Shown here: positions 1-11,211 of the stretch, piece by piece
Layout: each line of letters begins with the position of its first letter
Numbering within the stretch: position 1 is the stretch's first letter
NCBI RefSeq assembly: GCF_001006045.1
Contig: NZ_CP011267.1
Coordinates: forward strand, 372,001-436,000
Length of the DNA: 64,000 bases
Reading direction: 5' to 3'
DNA from: Geoglobus ahangari
Lineage (GTDB): Archaea; Halobacteriota; Archaeoglobi; Archaeoglobales; Archaeoglobaceae
Notes under the pieces: model-generated
The model's input: the letters and a program-made list of their open reading frames with translations, nothing else
The model's database searches: none
Told to the model about the DNA's origin: nothing
Program-made: the position numbers and the translations under genes

Positions 1-2287
<2,287 letters not shown>

Positions 2288-2291
<4 letters not shown>

Positions 2292-3013
2292 ACCACCTTC
2301 ACCATCCCGAGCCCCATTGAATTCTTACCACCGAATCCCGCCCAGTATCCCATCTCCAGCAGCTCCTTGCTCCCTTTAGCCTCGAAAACCATCTCAACAC
2401 AGCGGTGAAATGTGTTCTTTATCCTGATCCTTTTTGCCTTAACATTCAGGGGTTTTATTTCAAGCTCCACGTTTTCTGGAGTTCTGCGGTAGAACTCAAT
2501 GTACTTCTTCACAAGGTTCTGCTGTAAAATTGCATAGAACCTCTCATCATCCGGATATAGATCAAGAATTCTCTTTCTGCCGTTCTTGCTCTCGACTGTC
2601 GAGACGTTTATCGGGCTTAGAGTGATGAACCTCGCTTTGCTGCCGATCTCCCTTTCCGGAACGATCCTTACCTCAGATACTACGAAATCCACCCCCGAGA
2701 TTCTGAATTCCGGTTTCGAGAGAATTCCCTCTACAAACGCCTCGGCCACATCCGTCCTCGGTGTGGAGAAGAAGAAAGCAAGCTCCTCTCCGAAAACATG
2801 CATCCTCTCTCCAGAAATCCGGAACTTCCTGCCGGGAACGAGGAGCCTGCTGAAGGTGAAAAGCTTGGGTCTGGATGGACTGTGGAGCTCGAGTGAAAGG
2901 GTTGGGTTGGCCCTCTCGATCGCCCTGTAAATTGCGGAGGCAAGATGATAGTTGTAGTTCAGGTCAATTGTGAAGTTTTTCTCGCGGGCGGTCAGCCCGA
3001 TCTTAATCCGCAT
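2288..3013 (-). CDS. cas6: Cas6 CRISPR RNA endoribonuclease
   Basis: Cas6 cuts the CRISPR precursor transcript within each repeat and leaves an 8-nt 5' handle. The C-terminal glycine-rich loop GFGGKNSMGLG is the RAMP/Cas6 hallmark, and a His near residue 23 (NYNYHLAS) sits where the family usually has its catalytic His. I choose the ATG at 3013 over an in-frame TTG at 3028 because an A/T-rich TATA-like box at 3038-3050 lies about 25 bp upstream, which suggests a leaderless mRNA. The stop overlaps the cas8 start (ATGA). Base composition matches the host genome rather than the A+T-rich cas8 and cas7. Confidence 0.9.
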
Positions 3014-3037
3014 TAAGCAAATTACCAAAGTAAACTA

Positions 3038-3133
3038 ATAAAAATTTTTTGCTACGTGTGAAAGTAAAATATTTCTATATGGAGGTTAAGTGCTTTCCCG
3101 TTTCACTGAATGAAACAACAGGGATAAATTAAT
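3038..3133. promoter_or_regulatory. Divergent promoter region of cas6 and queC
   Basis: An A/T box at 3038-3050 faces cas6. An ATAAATTAAT box at 3124-3133 lies 26-35 bp ahead of the queC ATG, consistent with leaderless starts on both sides. Between them is a perfect 6-bp inverted repeat, GTTTCA-CTGAA-TGAAAC (3100-3116), which could be an operator for either gene. No regulator can be assigned. Confidence 0.45.
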
Positions 3134-3158
3134 TTGCACTTTCCAAAAACTCCAAGCA

Positions 3159-3887
3159 ATGAAAGCCGTCCTCATACTCAGCGGGGGAATAGACAGCTCA
3201 ACCCTCCTCTACTGGCTCTTGGATAAGGGTTACGAGGTTCACGCTCTCACGTTCAACTACGGGCAGAAGCACTCGAAGGAGATAGAACACGCTGGGCTGA
3301 TAGCGGAAAAGGCAAGGGAAAGGGGTACTGTGAGCCACAGAGTCGTGGACATCTCCACAATTCACGACCTCATTTCCGCGGGAGCGCTAACCGGGAGCGA
3401 TGAGGTGCCCAAGGCGTTCTACAGCGAGGACGTGCAAAGACAGACCATAGTCCCCAACAGGAACATGATAATGCTGTCCATAGCCGCTGGATATGCGGTG
3501 AAGATTGGGGCGGGAGAGGTTTACTACGCAGCCCACAGAAGCGACTACAGCATCTACCCGGACTGCAGGAAGGAGTTCGTCAAAGCTCTGGATACAGCAG
3601 TTTACCTCGCAAACCTCTGGACGCCTGTCGAGATTAGGGCCCCATTCGTGGACATGACCAAGGACGAGATAGTCGGGCTCGGGCTGAGGCTTGGAGTTCC
3701 CTACGAGCTCACGTGGAGCTGCTACGAAGGTGGAGAGAGGCCGTGCCTCGAGTGCGGAACGTGTCTGGAAAGAACTGAGGCGTTTCTGCTGAACAACGCA
3801 AAAGACCCGCTGCTCAGCGATGATGAGTGGGGTAGGGCCGTTAAAGCCTACGAGGAGAAGAAGAGGGAGCATGAGGGCAAACATTAG
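3159..3887 (+). CDS. queC: QueC, 7-cyano-7-deazaguanine (preQ0) synthase
   Basis: QueC converts 7-carboxy-7-deazaguanine to preQ0 with ATP and ammonia. In archaea preQ0 is the precursor of archaeosine in tRNA. The protein has 242 residues, the usual length. It opens with the PP-loop SGGIDSS (about residues 8-14) and ends with the zinc-binding cysteines of CYEGGERPCLECGTC. It is the first gene of queC-queE-queD. queE starts inside its last codons, so the three should be co-transcribed. The ATG at 3159 sits about 26 bp after a TATA-like box. Confidence 0.95.
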   Translation: MKAVLILSGGIDSSTLLYWLLDKGYEVHALTFNYGQKHSKEIEHAGLIAEKARERGTVSHRVVDISTIHDLISAGALTGSDEVPKAFYSEDVQRQTIVPNRNMIMLSIAAGYAVKIGAGEVYYAAHRSDYSIYPDCRKEFVKALDTAVYLANLWTPVEIRAPFVDMTKDEIVGLGLRLGVPYELTWSCYEGGERPCLECGTCLERTEAFLLNNAKDPLLSDDEWGRAVKAYEEKKREHEGKH

Positions 3888-4548
3888 CGAGATCTTCTAC
3901 TCGATACAGGGAGAGGGCATTTTCTGCGGGGTAAGACAGCTCTTCGTCAGGTTCTCGGGCTGCAATCTCGACTGCTACTACTGCGACACCCAGTACTCTG
4001 AAAAATGTGTGGACTATGCGAGCGGAAGGGAGCTTGAGAACCCTGTTGGCATAGATTACGTTCAGAGGGTCATAGACTCTGCTACGAGCATTCACTCCGT
4101 CTCGTTCACCGGAGGGGAGCCGCTGCTCTATGCGGATTTCATATCCGGGCTGGAAAAGACGAGGACGTTCTACCTCGAGTCCAACATGTCCCTGCCCGAA
4201 GAGGCCAGAAAGCTGAAACACGTTGACATAGTGGCGGGAGATCTTAAGGTGAGAGAAGCGCTGAGAGCTGGCTACGAGGAAATATACGAGAGAACAGTCG
4301 AGACGTTCAGGATTCTGAGGGACTCGAAGGAGAGAGTGACCTTCGCCAAGATCGTCCTGCCAGAGCAATTCGACTTTGAGGATGTCATGGCAAGGGCTGA
4401 GGGAATCTCAGACTACGTTCGCTGCTTCGTCCTGCAGCCCGTGTTTGGTTCGGATGTGAGAAACATTTTAAAGCTTCAGGAGAAGATGCTGGAGCTTGCC
4501 GACACGAGGGTGATCCCTCAGGTTCACAAGTACTTAGGGGTGAGATGA
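3871..4548 (+). CDS. queE: QueE, 7-carboxy-7-deazaguanine synthase (radical SAM)
   Basis: QueE rearranges 6-carboxytetrahydropterin to 7-carboxy-7-deazaguanine using S-adenosylmethionine and a [4Fe-4S] cluster. The cluster motif CNLDCYYC is near residue 25, after YSIQGEG, which is typical of QueE. The radical-SAM motif FTGGEPLLY follows. I choose the ATG at 3871 (225 residues), preceded by a purine-rich GAGGAGAAGAAGAGGGAG stretch. The longer in-frame start at 3820 would add an arginine-rich tail with no family match. The gene overlaps queC by 17 bp, and its stop abuts the queD start. Confidence 0.93.
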   Translation: MRANISEIFYSIQGEGIFCGVRQLFVRFSGCNLDCYYCDTQYSEKCVDYASGRELENPVGIDYVQRVIDSATSIHSVSFTGGEPLLYADFISGLEKTRTFYLESNMSLPEEARKLKHVDIVAGDLKVREALRAGYEEIYERTVETFRILRDSKERVTFAKIVLPEQFDFEDVMARAEGISDYVRCFVLQPVFGSDVRNILKLQEKMLELADTRVIPQVHKYLGVR

Positions 4549-5212
<664 letters not shown>

Positions 5213-6409
5213 TCACGCGTATGCTCGCTCACCGTGCTGGGAGATGTCCAGCCCGACGTATTCCTCCTCCTGCGCTACCCTCAGCCCCATCGCCATGTCG
5301 ACGGCCTTCGCCAGAACAAGTGTTACAGCGAACGCATAAAGTATTGCTGATGCCGTGGCGATGACCTGCGCGACGAACTGGTCGGTATTCCCGTAGAGCA
5401 GACCGCTGTATCCACCAACACTCTCCATGGCGAAGATTCCCGTTGCCAGAGCGCCCCACACTCCTCCAATTCCATGCACCGCCCATGCATCGAGGCTTTC
5501 GTCCCACCTCATGCGCACCCTGAAGAGCATTGCTCCGTAGCAGAGCGCACCTGCTAATCCGCCAATGGCCATCGCGGAAATGGAATCCACATAGCCTGCG
5601 GCGGGAGTTATCGCCACCAGCCCCGCTATTGCGCCGCTCACCATTCCGAGGGCGCTGGGCTTGTCGTGAAGCCAGCTCGCAATCAGCCATGCTATTGCTC
5701 CTGATGCTGCGGCCGTATTTGTCACAAGCAGTGCGTTCGCCGCACTCTCTCCAGCAGATAGAGCACTTCCGGCGTTGAAGCCGAACCACCCGAACCACAG
5801 CAGCGCGGTGCCGAGCATGGTCATCGGTATGTTGTGAGGAGTTATGCTGTGCTCCTCGTAGCCCAGTCTCTTGCCGACAACGAAGGCAAGAGCCAGTGCA
5901 GAGAACCCGGAGCTTATGTGCACCACAGTTCCTCCAGCGAAGTCCAGCGCTCCGAGCTTCGCAAGCCACCCTCCGCCCCACACCCAGTGGGCGAGCGGGT
6001 CGTAGACGAGCGTTGTCCACAGCAGCCCGAAAACCATGAACGAGCTGAGCTTCACCCTCTCCGCCACTCCGCTCGATAGTATCGCGAGGGTTACCGCTGC
6101 AAACGTAAGCTGGAAGGCAACGAACAGCAGCGAGGGTATGCTGCCGGAATCTCCGGAAACCCCTCTCAGGCCAAGCCAGCTCAGATCTCCGACAAAACCC
6201 AGAACATCGCTGCTAAACGAGAGCGTGTAGCCCAGCAGCACCCACTGAAGGCTCACAACAGCCAAGGCCACGAATGACAGCGAGAGCATTGAAACCGCGT
6301 TCTTCCTCCTCACCATTCCCGCATAGAAAAGCCCGACTCCCGGCACCATCAGCATGACCATCGCCGTTGAGACGAGGAGCCAGGCAGTATCTCCGCTGTC
6401 CACGTGCAT
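5213..6409 (-). CDS. amtB: AmtB ammonium transporter
   Basis: This is an integral membrane ammonium channel with about 11 transmembrane helices. The family signature [13 protein letters not shown] (around residue 160) and conserved HGIGG and GHDKP-like segments are visible. I choose the ATG at 6409 (399 codons including stop). The longer GTG start at 6436 lies about 10 bp from the TATA-like box at 6440-6455, too close to be in the transcript. The adjacent PII gene implies nitrogen-status regulation. Confidence 0.93.
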   Translation of the reverse strand: MHVDSGDTAWLLVSTAMVMLMVPGVGLFYAGMVRRKNAVSMLSLSFVALAVVSLQWVLLGYTLSFSSDVLGFVGDLSWLGLRGVSGDSGSIPSLLFVAFQLTFAAVTLAILSSGVAERVKLSSFMVFGLLWTTLVYDPLAHWVWGGGWLAKLGALDFAGGTVVHISSGFSALALAFVVGKRLGYEEHSITPHNIPMTMLGTALLWFGWFGFNAGSALSAGESAANALLVTNTAAASGAIAWLIASWLHDKPSALGMVSGAIAGLVAITPAAGYVDSISAMAIGGLAGALCYGAMLFRVRMRWDESLDAWAVHGIGGVWGALATGIFAMESVGGYSGLLYGNTDQFVAQVIATASAILYAFAVTLVLAKAVDMAMGLRVAQEEEYVGLDISQHGERAYA

Positions 6410-6435
6410 CACCTCGAAGCTTGTTTCTCGCCGCA

Positions 6436-6503
6436 CTATTAAAATATATTTAATAAAAAACGGAAAATCTTCTGAAAATTTAAGAAATTATCCCAAATTT
6501 TCT
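6436..6503 (-). promoter_or_regulatory. amtB promoter with A/T-rich inverted repeat
   Basis: On the minus strand a TATA-like TTAAATATATTTTAATA lies at about 6438-6455, placing the transcript start near 6420. Upstream is an inverted repeat, GAAAATTT (6474-6481) and AAATTTTC (6495-6502), with a 13-bp spacer. It is a candidate operator for nitrogen control but does not match the NrpR GGAA-N6-TTCC site of methanogens. Confidence 0.4.
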
Positions 6504-6594
6504 AAAAAATTTTAAAAAGTGCAGCAGAATTGTGAACCATCTTAAACCCAGACATTCCAAAAGGTATTAATTTCCGCACCGGATGAGAGTAGTA

Positions 6595-6651
6595 GGCCAA
6601 TGATGAATGATGGGCGATCTGACAGGTGATGAGAGGGGAGAGGCTGAGGCT
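6595..6651 (+). ncRNA. Box C/D sRNA (2'-O-methylation guide)
   Basis: All four boxes are present with archaeal spacing: C TGATGA (6601-6606), D' CTGA (6619-6622), C' TGATGA (6627-6632) and D CTGA (6644-6647). A terminal stem forms between GGCC (6595-6598) and GGCT (6648-6651). A TATA-like ATTAATTTC at 6566-6574 lies about 25 bp upstream. The D' guide is 6607-6618 and the D guide 6633-6643. The D guide has only an 8-nt match to 23S rRNA (opposite 22804-22811), so its target is uncertain. No good D' target was found in these rRNA genes. Confidence 0.85.
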
Positions 6652-6677
6652 GCCCATCCTTTAAAAACTTAATTTTA

Positions 6678-7070
6678 TCACGACTCCACTTCCAGTTCCC
6701 GTATTCTGCCAAAGTGTTTTGTGTTTCTTGTCAAAACTCTCTCATTATGGGCCAGAGCTATGCTGGCAATGAGAACATCCATTTCACCTACACGCTCACC
6801 CCTTCTTCCAAGTTCCGAAACTATTCTGCCATAGATATCAGATGCCACAAGATTGAACTCAAGAATGTCTATTCTCGCCAACAAGCCGCGAACTTTCCTG
6901 AGATTATCCTCAACGTTTTTGGACATGTATACTCCCTTGAACAGCTCAGCAGCATTTACAGGAGTAGTAGAAAGCCTTTCTCCACCCTCAACCAAGCTTT
7001 TTAACTTATCCAAGGCACTTTGGTCCTTTCTCAGCAGAGCAACAAGAAAATCTGTTTCGAGACACACCAT
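6678..7070 (-). CDS. vapC: VapC-family PIN-domain toxin ribonuclease
   Basis: PIN-domain toxins are Mg-dependent RNases. The acidic residues expected of the fold appear in order: ETDFLVALL at the N-terminus, NAAELFKG, a late GEMDVLIASIAL and a C-terminal TRNTKHFGRI. The start is taken as the ATG at 7070, preceded by GGTGGT; the upstream in-frame ATG at 7094 would overlap vapB. It is downstream of, and co-directional with, its antitoxin 13 bp away. The region is A+T-rich compared with the flanking metabolic genes. Confidence 0.88.
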   Translation of the reverse strand: MVCLETDFLVALLRKDQSALDKLKSLVEGGERLSTTPVNAAELFKGVYMSKNVEDNLRKVRGLLARIDILEFNLVASDIYGRIVSELGRRGERVGEMDVLIASIALAHNERVLTRNTKHFGRIRELEVES

Positions 7071-7083
7071 CAAACCACCCACG

Positions 7084-7305
7084 TCAGATTTCAATGTCTC
7101 TGCCCCTGATTAGCTCTCTGTCTTTGTAAACATCCTCTATGCTTTTTATCAGATCCTCAGAGAACTCATTGGCCTCCAGATATTCCAGCAATCTTGCTCC
7201 CTTGGTTATTCTAAGAATGACGTCACTGAAGGACTCTCCCTCCTTTTTGAGTCTCTTGAGAGTGTTGTACGCCTCTTCCGATATCGTAAGGGTTTTGTGG
7301 GCCAT
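7084..7305 (-). CDS. vapB: VapB-type antitoxin
   Basis: This 73-residue protein begins MAHKTLTISEEAYNTLKRL, a ribbon-helix-helix-like N-terminus of the VapB/DUF217 antitoxin family. The charged C-terminal half would bind the toxin. The ATG at 7305 is preferred over an in-frame GTG at 7320, which lies in the inverted repeat that probably forms the operator. It precedes vapC in one operon. Confidence 0.83.
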   Translation of the reverse strand: MAHKTLTISEEAYNTLKRLKKEGESFSDVILRITKGARLLEYLEANEFSEDLIKSIEDVYKDRELIRGRDIEI

Positions 7306-7311
7306 ATTATT

Positions 7312-7329
7312 TACATGCACTTACGTGTA
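7312..7329. promoter_or_regulatory. Candidate VapBC autoregulatory operator
   Basis: The 18-bp inverted repeat TACATG-CACTTA-CGTGTA lies immediately upstream of the vapB ATG, where the transcript start would be. VapB antitoxins usually repress their own operon by binding such palindromes. One position of the arms is mismatched. Confidence 0.4.
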
Positions 7330-7377
7330 CTTAACATTTCCGAACATGCAAAAATAAAAATCTAACAAATCCAACAT

Positions 7378-7842
7378 CTATTCAGCAACCGGAACACCTT
7401 CAAACCTGAAAAGAACGGGAATATTTTCTATCCCAAGTTTCCCAGCCTCCCTGTTGATTATTTCATAGATTGCATCCAGTTCGTGTTTTTCAATTTTCGA
7501 ACAGTTCTCCAAAGCGACCACAAAATACCCTCTGTAGTCGAAACCGTAGGAAATTACCGGCCCATTTGGGTAGAAATGCTGGGCTAACAGTCCATTCTCC
7601 CTGATAGATTTTCCGAGAGTATCAAGCTTCGCCAGCCACTCCTGCCTGTCTTCCTCGCTTCTGAAATTTGGAAGATCTCCATATATTATCTGCCCATCTG
7701 AACTGTTACACACCCAAGAAAGGTTTTCAGAACTGATTGATGGAGGTTCCTTCTCTGATCTTACCATATCATGCACGGCAAGGCCTGCGATGACTCCAGC
7801 GACCACCAGAAGCAGCAGTGCGGCGATTCGCTCCATCCACAC
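7378..7842 (-). CDS. Hypothetical protein with N-terminal membrane anchor
   Basis: I do not recognise a family. The 154-residue protein starts MWMERIAALLLLVVAGVIAGLAV, one hydrophobic helix (about residues 5-24), and continues with a roughly 125-residue soluble domain that would face the outside. That domain has only two cysteines (WVCNSS and ENCSKIE), which could form a disulfide. The start may instead be the Met at residue 3. It stands alone, with an A/T-rich promoter-like stretch at about 7870-7884. The ORF length and codon use support a real gene. Confidence 0.65.
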   Translation of the reverse strand: MWMERIAALLLLVVAGVIAGLAVHDMVRSEKEPPSISSENLSWVCNSSDGQIIYGDLPNFRSEEDRQEWLAKLDTLGKSIRENGLLAQHFYPNGPVISYGFDYRGYFVVALENCSKIEKHELDAIYEIINREAGKLGIENIPVLFRFEGVPVAE

Positions 7843-8004
7843 ACCTTAGATAGATACAACCAAGCGTATTATATTAACTTTTGCTCTAAAACACAGTTCA
7901 AATTTTAATCCCTATTACCACAAAAGAGCCGCGAAATGCGAAACTGCAACCTGAACACACTCTCCAGAACATATTTTTACGTCCACTGAGCTTTTTCAAG
8001 TGGG

Positions 8005-8745
8005 GTGTTCTTTTTGAAGGTAACAAAACCGAGAGCCTGTGGGTACCTCGTAACCATTACGATCACATCTTACGCCACCTCACTTGCTCTTCACAGCCTC
8101 ACACCTAACCCCGGTGTGGAAGCAAAGCTGATTGAGGCACTGCTCCTGCTCGCAGTACTCTGGATGATCTCAAGGATTTTCCTGAAAAGTCAGCTCAGCC
8201 ATGCAGATTCATCGGATTTTGCGAGCAGCCTAATCCACGTCCTCACCCTTCTCGCTGTGGGAAACGCAATTCCCCTGGCAATAATGCTGACCTCCGGCCC
8301 GGAGCGGATGTTTGTCGATGCGAAGCCTAGCTTCATAGACAAGTGGAGCACCGTAATCCCAGCCTTTGCTGTACTCTACTGGGGAATTTTCAGCATAATC
8401 GTCGCCTACATCTACCACTCAGCAGCATACGAGCTGTTTGGAGGAAAAACCGGTATCGCCGCATCCTTCCTGCTGTTCACGATCAACTACAACTTACCGC
8501 TCGTTTCTGGATACTGGAACCTGTGGGACATCCTGTTCTTTGGAGCTGCGTTTTCATACTCGTACTCGGTGAACAGAAACCCCAGAGCCCTCGCATCCGC
8601 CTACCTGATCTCCGAAGTCCCCTTGTGGTGGTGCATTCTCGCTCCACTTGGTGCAGGGGTTTTTGCAGCATACTTTGCAGCAAGGTTCGCAGCTTCTGTT
8701 GCCGCACTGATAGCACTCGCATGGAAGCGATTTTCAAGAAAGTGA
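8005..8745 (+). CDS. Hypothetical multi-spanning membrane protein
   Basis: The 246-residue protein has about six to seven hydrophobic segments: near residues 13-30, 44-60, 76-95, 115-135, 148-165, 172-190 and 205-240. I recognise no enzyme or transporter motif. The start is a GTG at 8005 preceded by GTGGG; an alternative TTG at 8015 would cost three residues. It is followed 66 bp later by a small membrane protein on the same strand, so the two may act together. Its role is unknown. Confidence 0.65.
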   Translation: MFFLKVTKPRACGYLVTITITSYATSLALHSLTPNPGVEAKLIEALLLLAVLWMISRIFLKSQLSHADSSDFASSLIHVLTLLAVGNAIPLAIMLTSGPERMFVDAKPSFIDKWSTVIPAFAVLYWGIFSIIVAYIYHSAAYELFGGKTGIAASFLLFTINYNLPLVSGYWNLWDILFFGAAFSYSYSVNRNPRALASAYLISEVPLWWCILAPLGAGVFAAYFAARFAASVAALIALAWKRFSRK

Positions 8746-8811
8746 AGAGTCGACAAGTGAATGCCAAGCGAAACACAAAAGGACAGGCTTATATGCTCCC
8801 GAGCGAAAAGC

Positions 8812-9009
8812 ATGGACATGGATGAAAGAGAGAAAAAAGCACTGACCACAAGCCTCCAGCGCTCATCAATTGCGGGAACAGCAATAATGAGCTTTGCCCT
8901 CGCGTTTCTCGTGCTGCATTATGCAGGGCTCAGCATATCCTACTCGCTCCTAATCTCCACAGCCTTCGCAGCAATCACAACCCTTGCAAGAAGTCGCTCA
9001 AGGTTATGA
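8812..9009 (+). CDS. Small two-helix membrane protein
   Basis: This protein has about 65 residues: a charged N-terminus (MDMDEREKKALTTSL) followed by two hydrophobic helices (about residues 22-39 and 42-58). A TATA-like box, CTTATATGC (8788-8796), is about 20 bp before the ATGs at 8812 and 8818, so a leaderless start at either is likely. Its last 35 bp overlap the 3' end of the convergent isochorismatase-family gene. The function is not recognised. Confidence 0.55.
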   Translation: MDMDEREKKALTTSLQRSSIAGTAIMSFALAFLVLHYAGLSISYSLLISTAFAAITTLARSRSRL

Positions 9010-9517
9010 TCTCCGCGCTGAAGACGTTTTCCATGTGCTTCAAAGCGTACTCGTAATCGTAGTCGTTCAGTGCCGCGGTGCAGTCCTTTATCACCGCAAC
9101 CTTGTAGCCCCTGAGCACAGCATCTCCAGCAGTGTGCAGGACGCAGATGTTCGTCAGGACTCCCGTGAGGTATAGCTTTTCAATGCCAAGCTCTCTGAGT
9201 GTTAGATCGAGGTCGGTGCCGAAGAAAGCCGAGTACCTGCGCTTCCTGACGATGTAATCCTCTTCCCTCACCTCAAGCTCGTCTATTATCTCAGCCCCTT
9301 CAGTATTTGCGACGCAGTGCTCGGGCCATATCTCGAACTCTGGATCGTCCTTCCTGTGCCAGTCCTGGGTGAAGATTACCGGCATTTTCTTCCTCGTCTC
9401 GCTGACTGCCCTTGCGGTTGGCTCGAATATGCTCGAGAGGTGCTCTCCTCCAAAGAGCTTTCCATCTGGATAGCAGAAATCCTTCTGCATGTCCACAACG
9501 ACGAGGGCAGACCTCAT
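8975..9517 (-). CDS. pncA: Isochorismatase-family hydrolase, probable nicotinamidase
   Basis: The 180-residue protein begins MRSALVVVDMQKDFC, the cysteine-hydrolase family start with the catalytic Asp. It has a DWHRKDD metal-binding type motif and ends with TGVLTNICVLHTA, whose Cys is the nucleophile. The PncA-like layout suggests conversion of nicotinamide to nicotinate in NAD recycling, though other amidases share these motifs. The start at 9517 is chosen because translation from 9559 would add 14 residues before the core beta strand. Confidence 0.82.
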   Translation of the reverse strand: MRSALVVVDMQKDFCYPDGKLFGGEHLSSIFEPTARAVSETRKKMPVIFTQDWHRKDDPEFEIWPEHCVANTEGAEIIDELEVREEDYIVRKRRYSAFFGTDLDLTLRELGIEKLYLTGVLTNICVLHTAGDAVLRGYKVAVIKDCTAALNDYDYEYALKHMENVFSAEIITLSDFLQGL

Positions 9518-9568
9518 ACTATCTGAATTGAGAGAGGAGATTAAAAATCTGTCGAACACATGTTCGAT

Positions 9569-9877
9569 CTACTTCTCCACGACTGCCTCCTTCACGGCGA
9601 TCCTCTCAACCTCGTCCCTCATCTCGTCGAGTGTGTCCATCAGCACCCTCCACTCCTCGAAGTCAAGGTTGAAGGAGCCCATCTGAGCTCTCAGCTCCTT
9701 GAGCCTGAGCTTTAGCCTCCTGAGGACATCCCTGTAAACGTCCTCCTTCTCCGTCCCGTAGAAGATGTTCTCCAGCTTTCCAACAGCCGCTCTGAGGAGC
9801 CGGATTCTCTCCTCAACATCGGACGAGAACTCGAAGCTCTCCAGAAGGACTGCAAAACTGGATCTGAGCGATTCCAT
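9569..9877 (-). CDS. Hypothetical helical (coiled-coil) protein
   Basis: The 102-residue protein is rich in Leu, Glu and Arg in heptad-like spacing, and is predicted to be almost wholly helical. There are no cysteines, membrane segments or catalytic motifs. I do not recognise a family. It lies 51 bp upstream of the pncA-like gene in the same direction and may be co-transcribed with it. The start could be the Met at 9877 or 9889. Confidence 0.55.
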   Translation of the reverse strand: MESLRSSFAVLLESFEFSSDVEERIRLLRAAVGKLENIFYGTEKEDVYRDVLRRLKLRLKELRAQMGSFNLDFEEWRVLMDTLDEMRDEVERIAVKEAVVEK

Positions 9878-10044
9878 AATACTATTCAAAACGCGAAAAT
9901 ATAATAATTTCCTCCTTTAGGAAGCGAAGACATGCACCTACAGGTAATCCCAAATCCTCTACTGCCCAGCAAAACTTTTCCACGTTTCATGAAGCTTTTG
10001 CCGAAGACAACAGTTTATAAAGTACCAAAACCAGAACATCTATC

Positions 10045-10273
10045 GTGACAACACTAACAGCTCTGGTAAGGAGGGAAGGATATCAGTACGTTTCAAAATG
10101 CCCTGAGCTTGAGGTTGCGAGCTGTGGAGATACGATAGAGGAGGCTCTGGAAAATCTAAAAGAAGCTGTAGAGCTATACATCGAGAATGCAAAAGAACTT
10201 GGCATATCCTGACGACAAATTCGAAGCTGTTTTCAGTAAAAAGTTTGTAACAACATTTGAAGTTACTATCTGA
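10045..10273 (+). pseudogene. hicB: Decayed HicB-family antitoxin (frameshifted)
   Basis: From the GTG at 10045 the frame encodes 55 residues of a clear HicB-like protein (TALVRREGYQYVSKCPELEVAS, then TIEEALENLKEAVELYIE) and stops at 10212. The family's usual C-terminal strand continues in the +1 frame from 10208 as FVTTFEVTI and stops at 10273, so a frameshift lies near 10205. A TATA-like box, AGTTTATAAAG (10010-10020), lies about 25 bp before the start. The 55-residue product might still fold, but with a broken hicA opposite, decay is the simpler reading. Confidence 0.8.
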
Positions 10274-10456
10274 GGAGTTCCAGAAATTCCTCCTTGTTTA
10301 ATTTCCTCGGAATGATTATCAATCTCGTTTTTCCTGCGTTATCTACTTTATACATGGCAATGTGGCTATCTTACCTCTTTTTGGTGCGTAAACGAATCCA
10401 GCTTTTGATAAAGCCCTTATGACATCATTGTAAGACACTACTGGCAGCTTAGACAT
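10266..10456 (-). pseudogene. hicA: Decayed HicA-family mRNA interferase
   Basis: The frame from the ATG at 10456 gives MSKLPVVSYNDVIRALSKAG, a typical HicA N-terminus, but stops after 37 codons. The family's second half continues in another frame as SHIAMYKVDNAGKTRLIIIP (His is the catalytic residue in HicA) and ends EEFLELLR. Dropping the five bases AAGAT between GGT and AGC would restore the reading frame. The segment between the IIIPRK strand and EEFLELL is also shorter than usual, suggesting an internal deletion. It is convergent with hicB, whereas hicAB genes are normally co-directional. Confidence 0.78.
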
Positions 10457-10547
10457 TAAGACATCCGGAGAAGCCGGAAAAATAAAAGAATTGCAGAAAT
10501 ATCGACTCGCAAACCAAGCAAAATCAGCTTATTAAAAATTGAGATAC

Positions 10548-10804
10548 CGGGGGAGTGGCGGTAGTAAGCCCCCTTCTGTTTCAGGCAGCATCCGTCTGAG
10601 CGGCACATGCCTTGCACCGGCGGGGACGGCCGTTTCAACTCCCGCAGGTGATCTCGGCCTTCCGGCTTCCTCGCATTACCCTGCAGGAGTGACGTTTCTG
10701 TTCCGTTGCCGTGCCTCTCGGCACGACGCCTTGCGGCGTCCCGCCATCAGCGGTGGGGGGACTTTCCTCCCGCACAGCGGGAAGCTGCCCTCCGCCGCTC
10801 CCCC
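10548..10804 (-). ncRNA. rnpB: RNase P RNA (archaeal type A)
   Basis: The minus strand carries the universal core elements: GAGGAAAGTCCCCCC near the 5' end (CR-I), GAAACGGCC and GGTGCAAGGCATG in the middle, and ACAGAAGGGGGCTTAC near the 3' end (CR-V). The ends pair as helix P1 (GGGGGAGCGGCGG with CCGCCACTCCCCC). A TATA box (TTTTTATATTA, 10827-10838) lies about 25 bp upstream, and a T-rich stretch follows the 3' end. The roughly 257-nt length is slightly short for type A but complete. It is the catalytic RNA for tRNA 5' maturation. Ends are good to a few bases. Confidence 0.95.
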
Positions 10805-10849
10805 AAAAAGAGTCTTGAGCGGAAGTAATATAAAAAAGTTGTCCCGACC

Positions 10850-11209
10850 TCAGCCGAGCGTCGCCTTTCTCAGGAACCAGACCTCGATTTTTATGCAGTC
10901 CGATGGCTCACAGTCGTAGACCCTGCAGCCGAAGCATGGAGGCAGGCCGGTGATGTCCTCGTACCTCTGCATTATTTCCATCAGAGTGAGCTCTTCCTCC
11001 TCTTCCTCCTCTGCGTCGGCTGGGACTATCTTGAATGTCTTGACGCCGTCCACGACTATCTCCAGTCTCTTTATGAGCCCCTCCTTCTCAAGCTTCCTGA
11101 GAATCCTTGAGCACTTGCTGCTGTCTATGTTGAGCTCCTTCCACAGATCCTTCTGAAGAATTGCTCCCTTTTCCTCGAGAAGCTTGAGGATCTGGTCCCT
11201 AATCTCCAT
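10850..11209 (-). CDS. Winged-helix DNA-binding protein with C-terminal Cys cluster
   Basis: Residues 1-60 form a winged helix (ILKLLEEKGAILQKDLW, then SRILRKLEKEGLIKRL), followed by an acidic linker with eight glutamates. The C-terminus contains CFGCRVYDCEPSDC, four cysteines that could bind Fe-S or zinc. This suggests a redox- or metal-responsive regulator, but the target is unknown. The start is the ATG at 11209; a TTG at 11215 would overlap the Sm-like gene upstream. It is co-transcribed with that gene. Confidence 0.75.
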   Translation of the reverse strand: MEIRDQILKLLEEKGAILQKDLWKELNIDSSKCSRILRKLEKEGLIKRLEIVVDGVKTFKIVPADAEEEEEEELTLMEIMQRYEDITGLPPCFGCRVYDCEPSDCIKIEVWFLRKATLG

Positions 11210-11211
11210 CT

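Noticed and set aside
6600-7330. Insertion sequence or mobile element carrying the VapBC pair
   Set aside because: No transposase, terminal inverted repeats or target duplication could be seen around the low G+C island.
9932-10048. A 38-codon ATG frame just upstream of the HicB relic
   Set aside because: It has no family resemblance and no ribosome site I can defend. Its stop overlaps the hicB GTG, but this alone is too weak.
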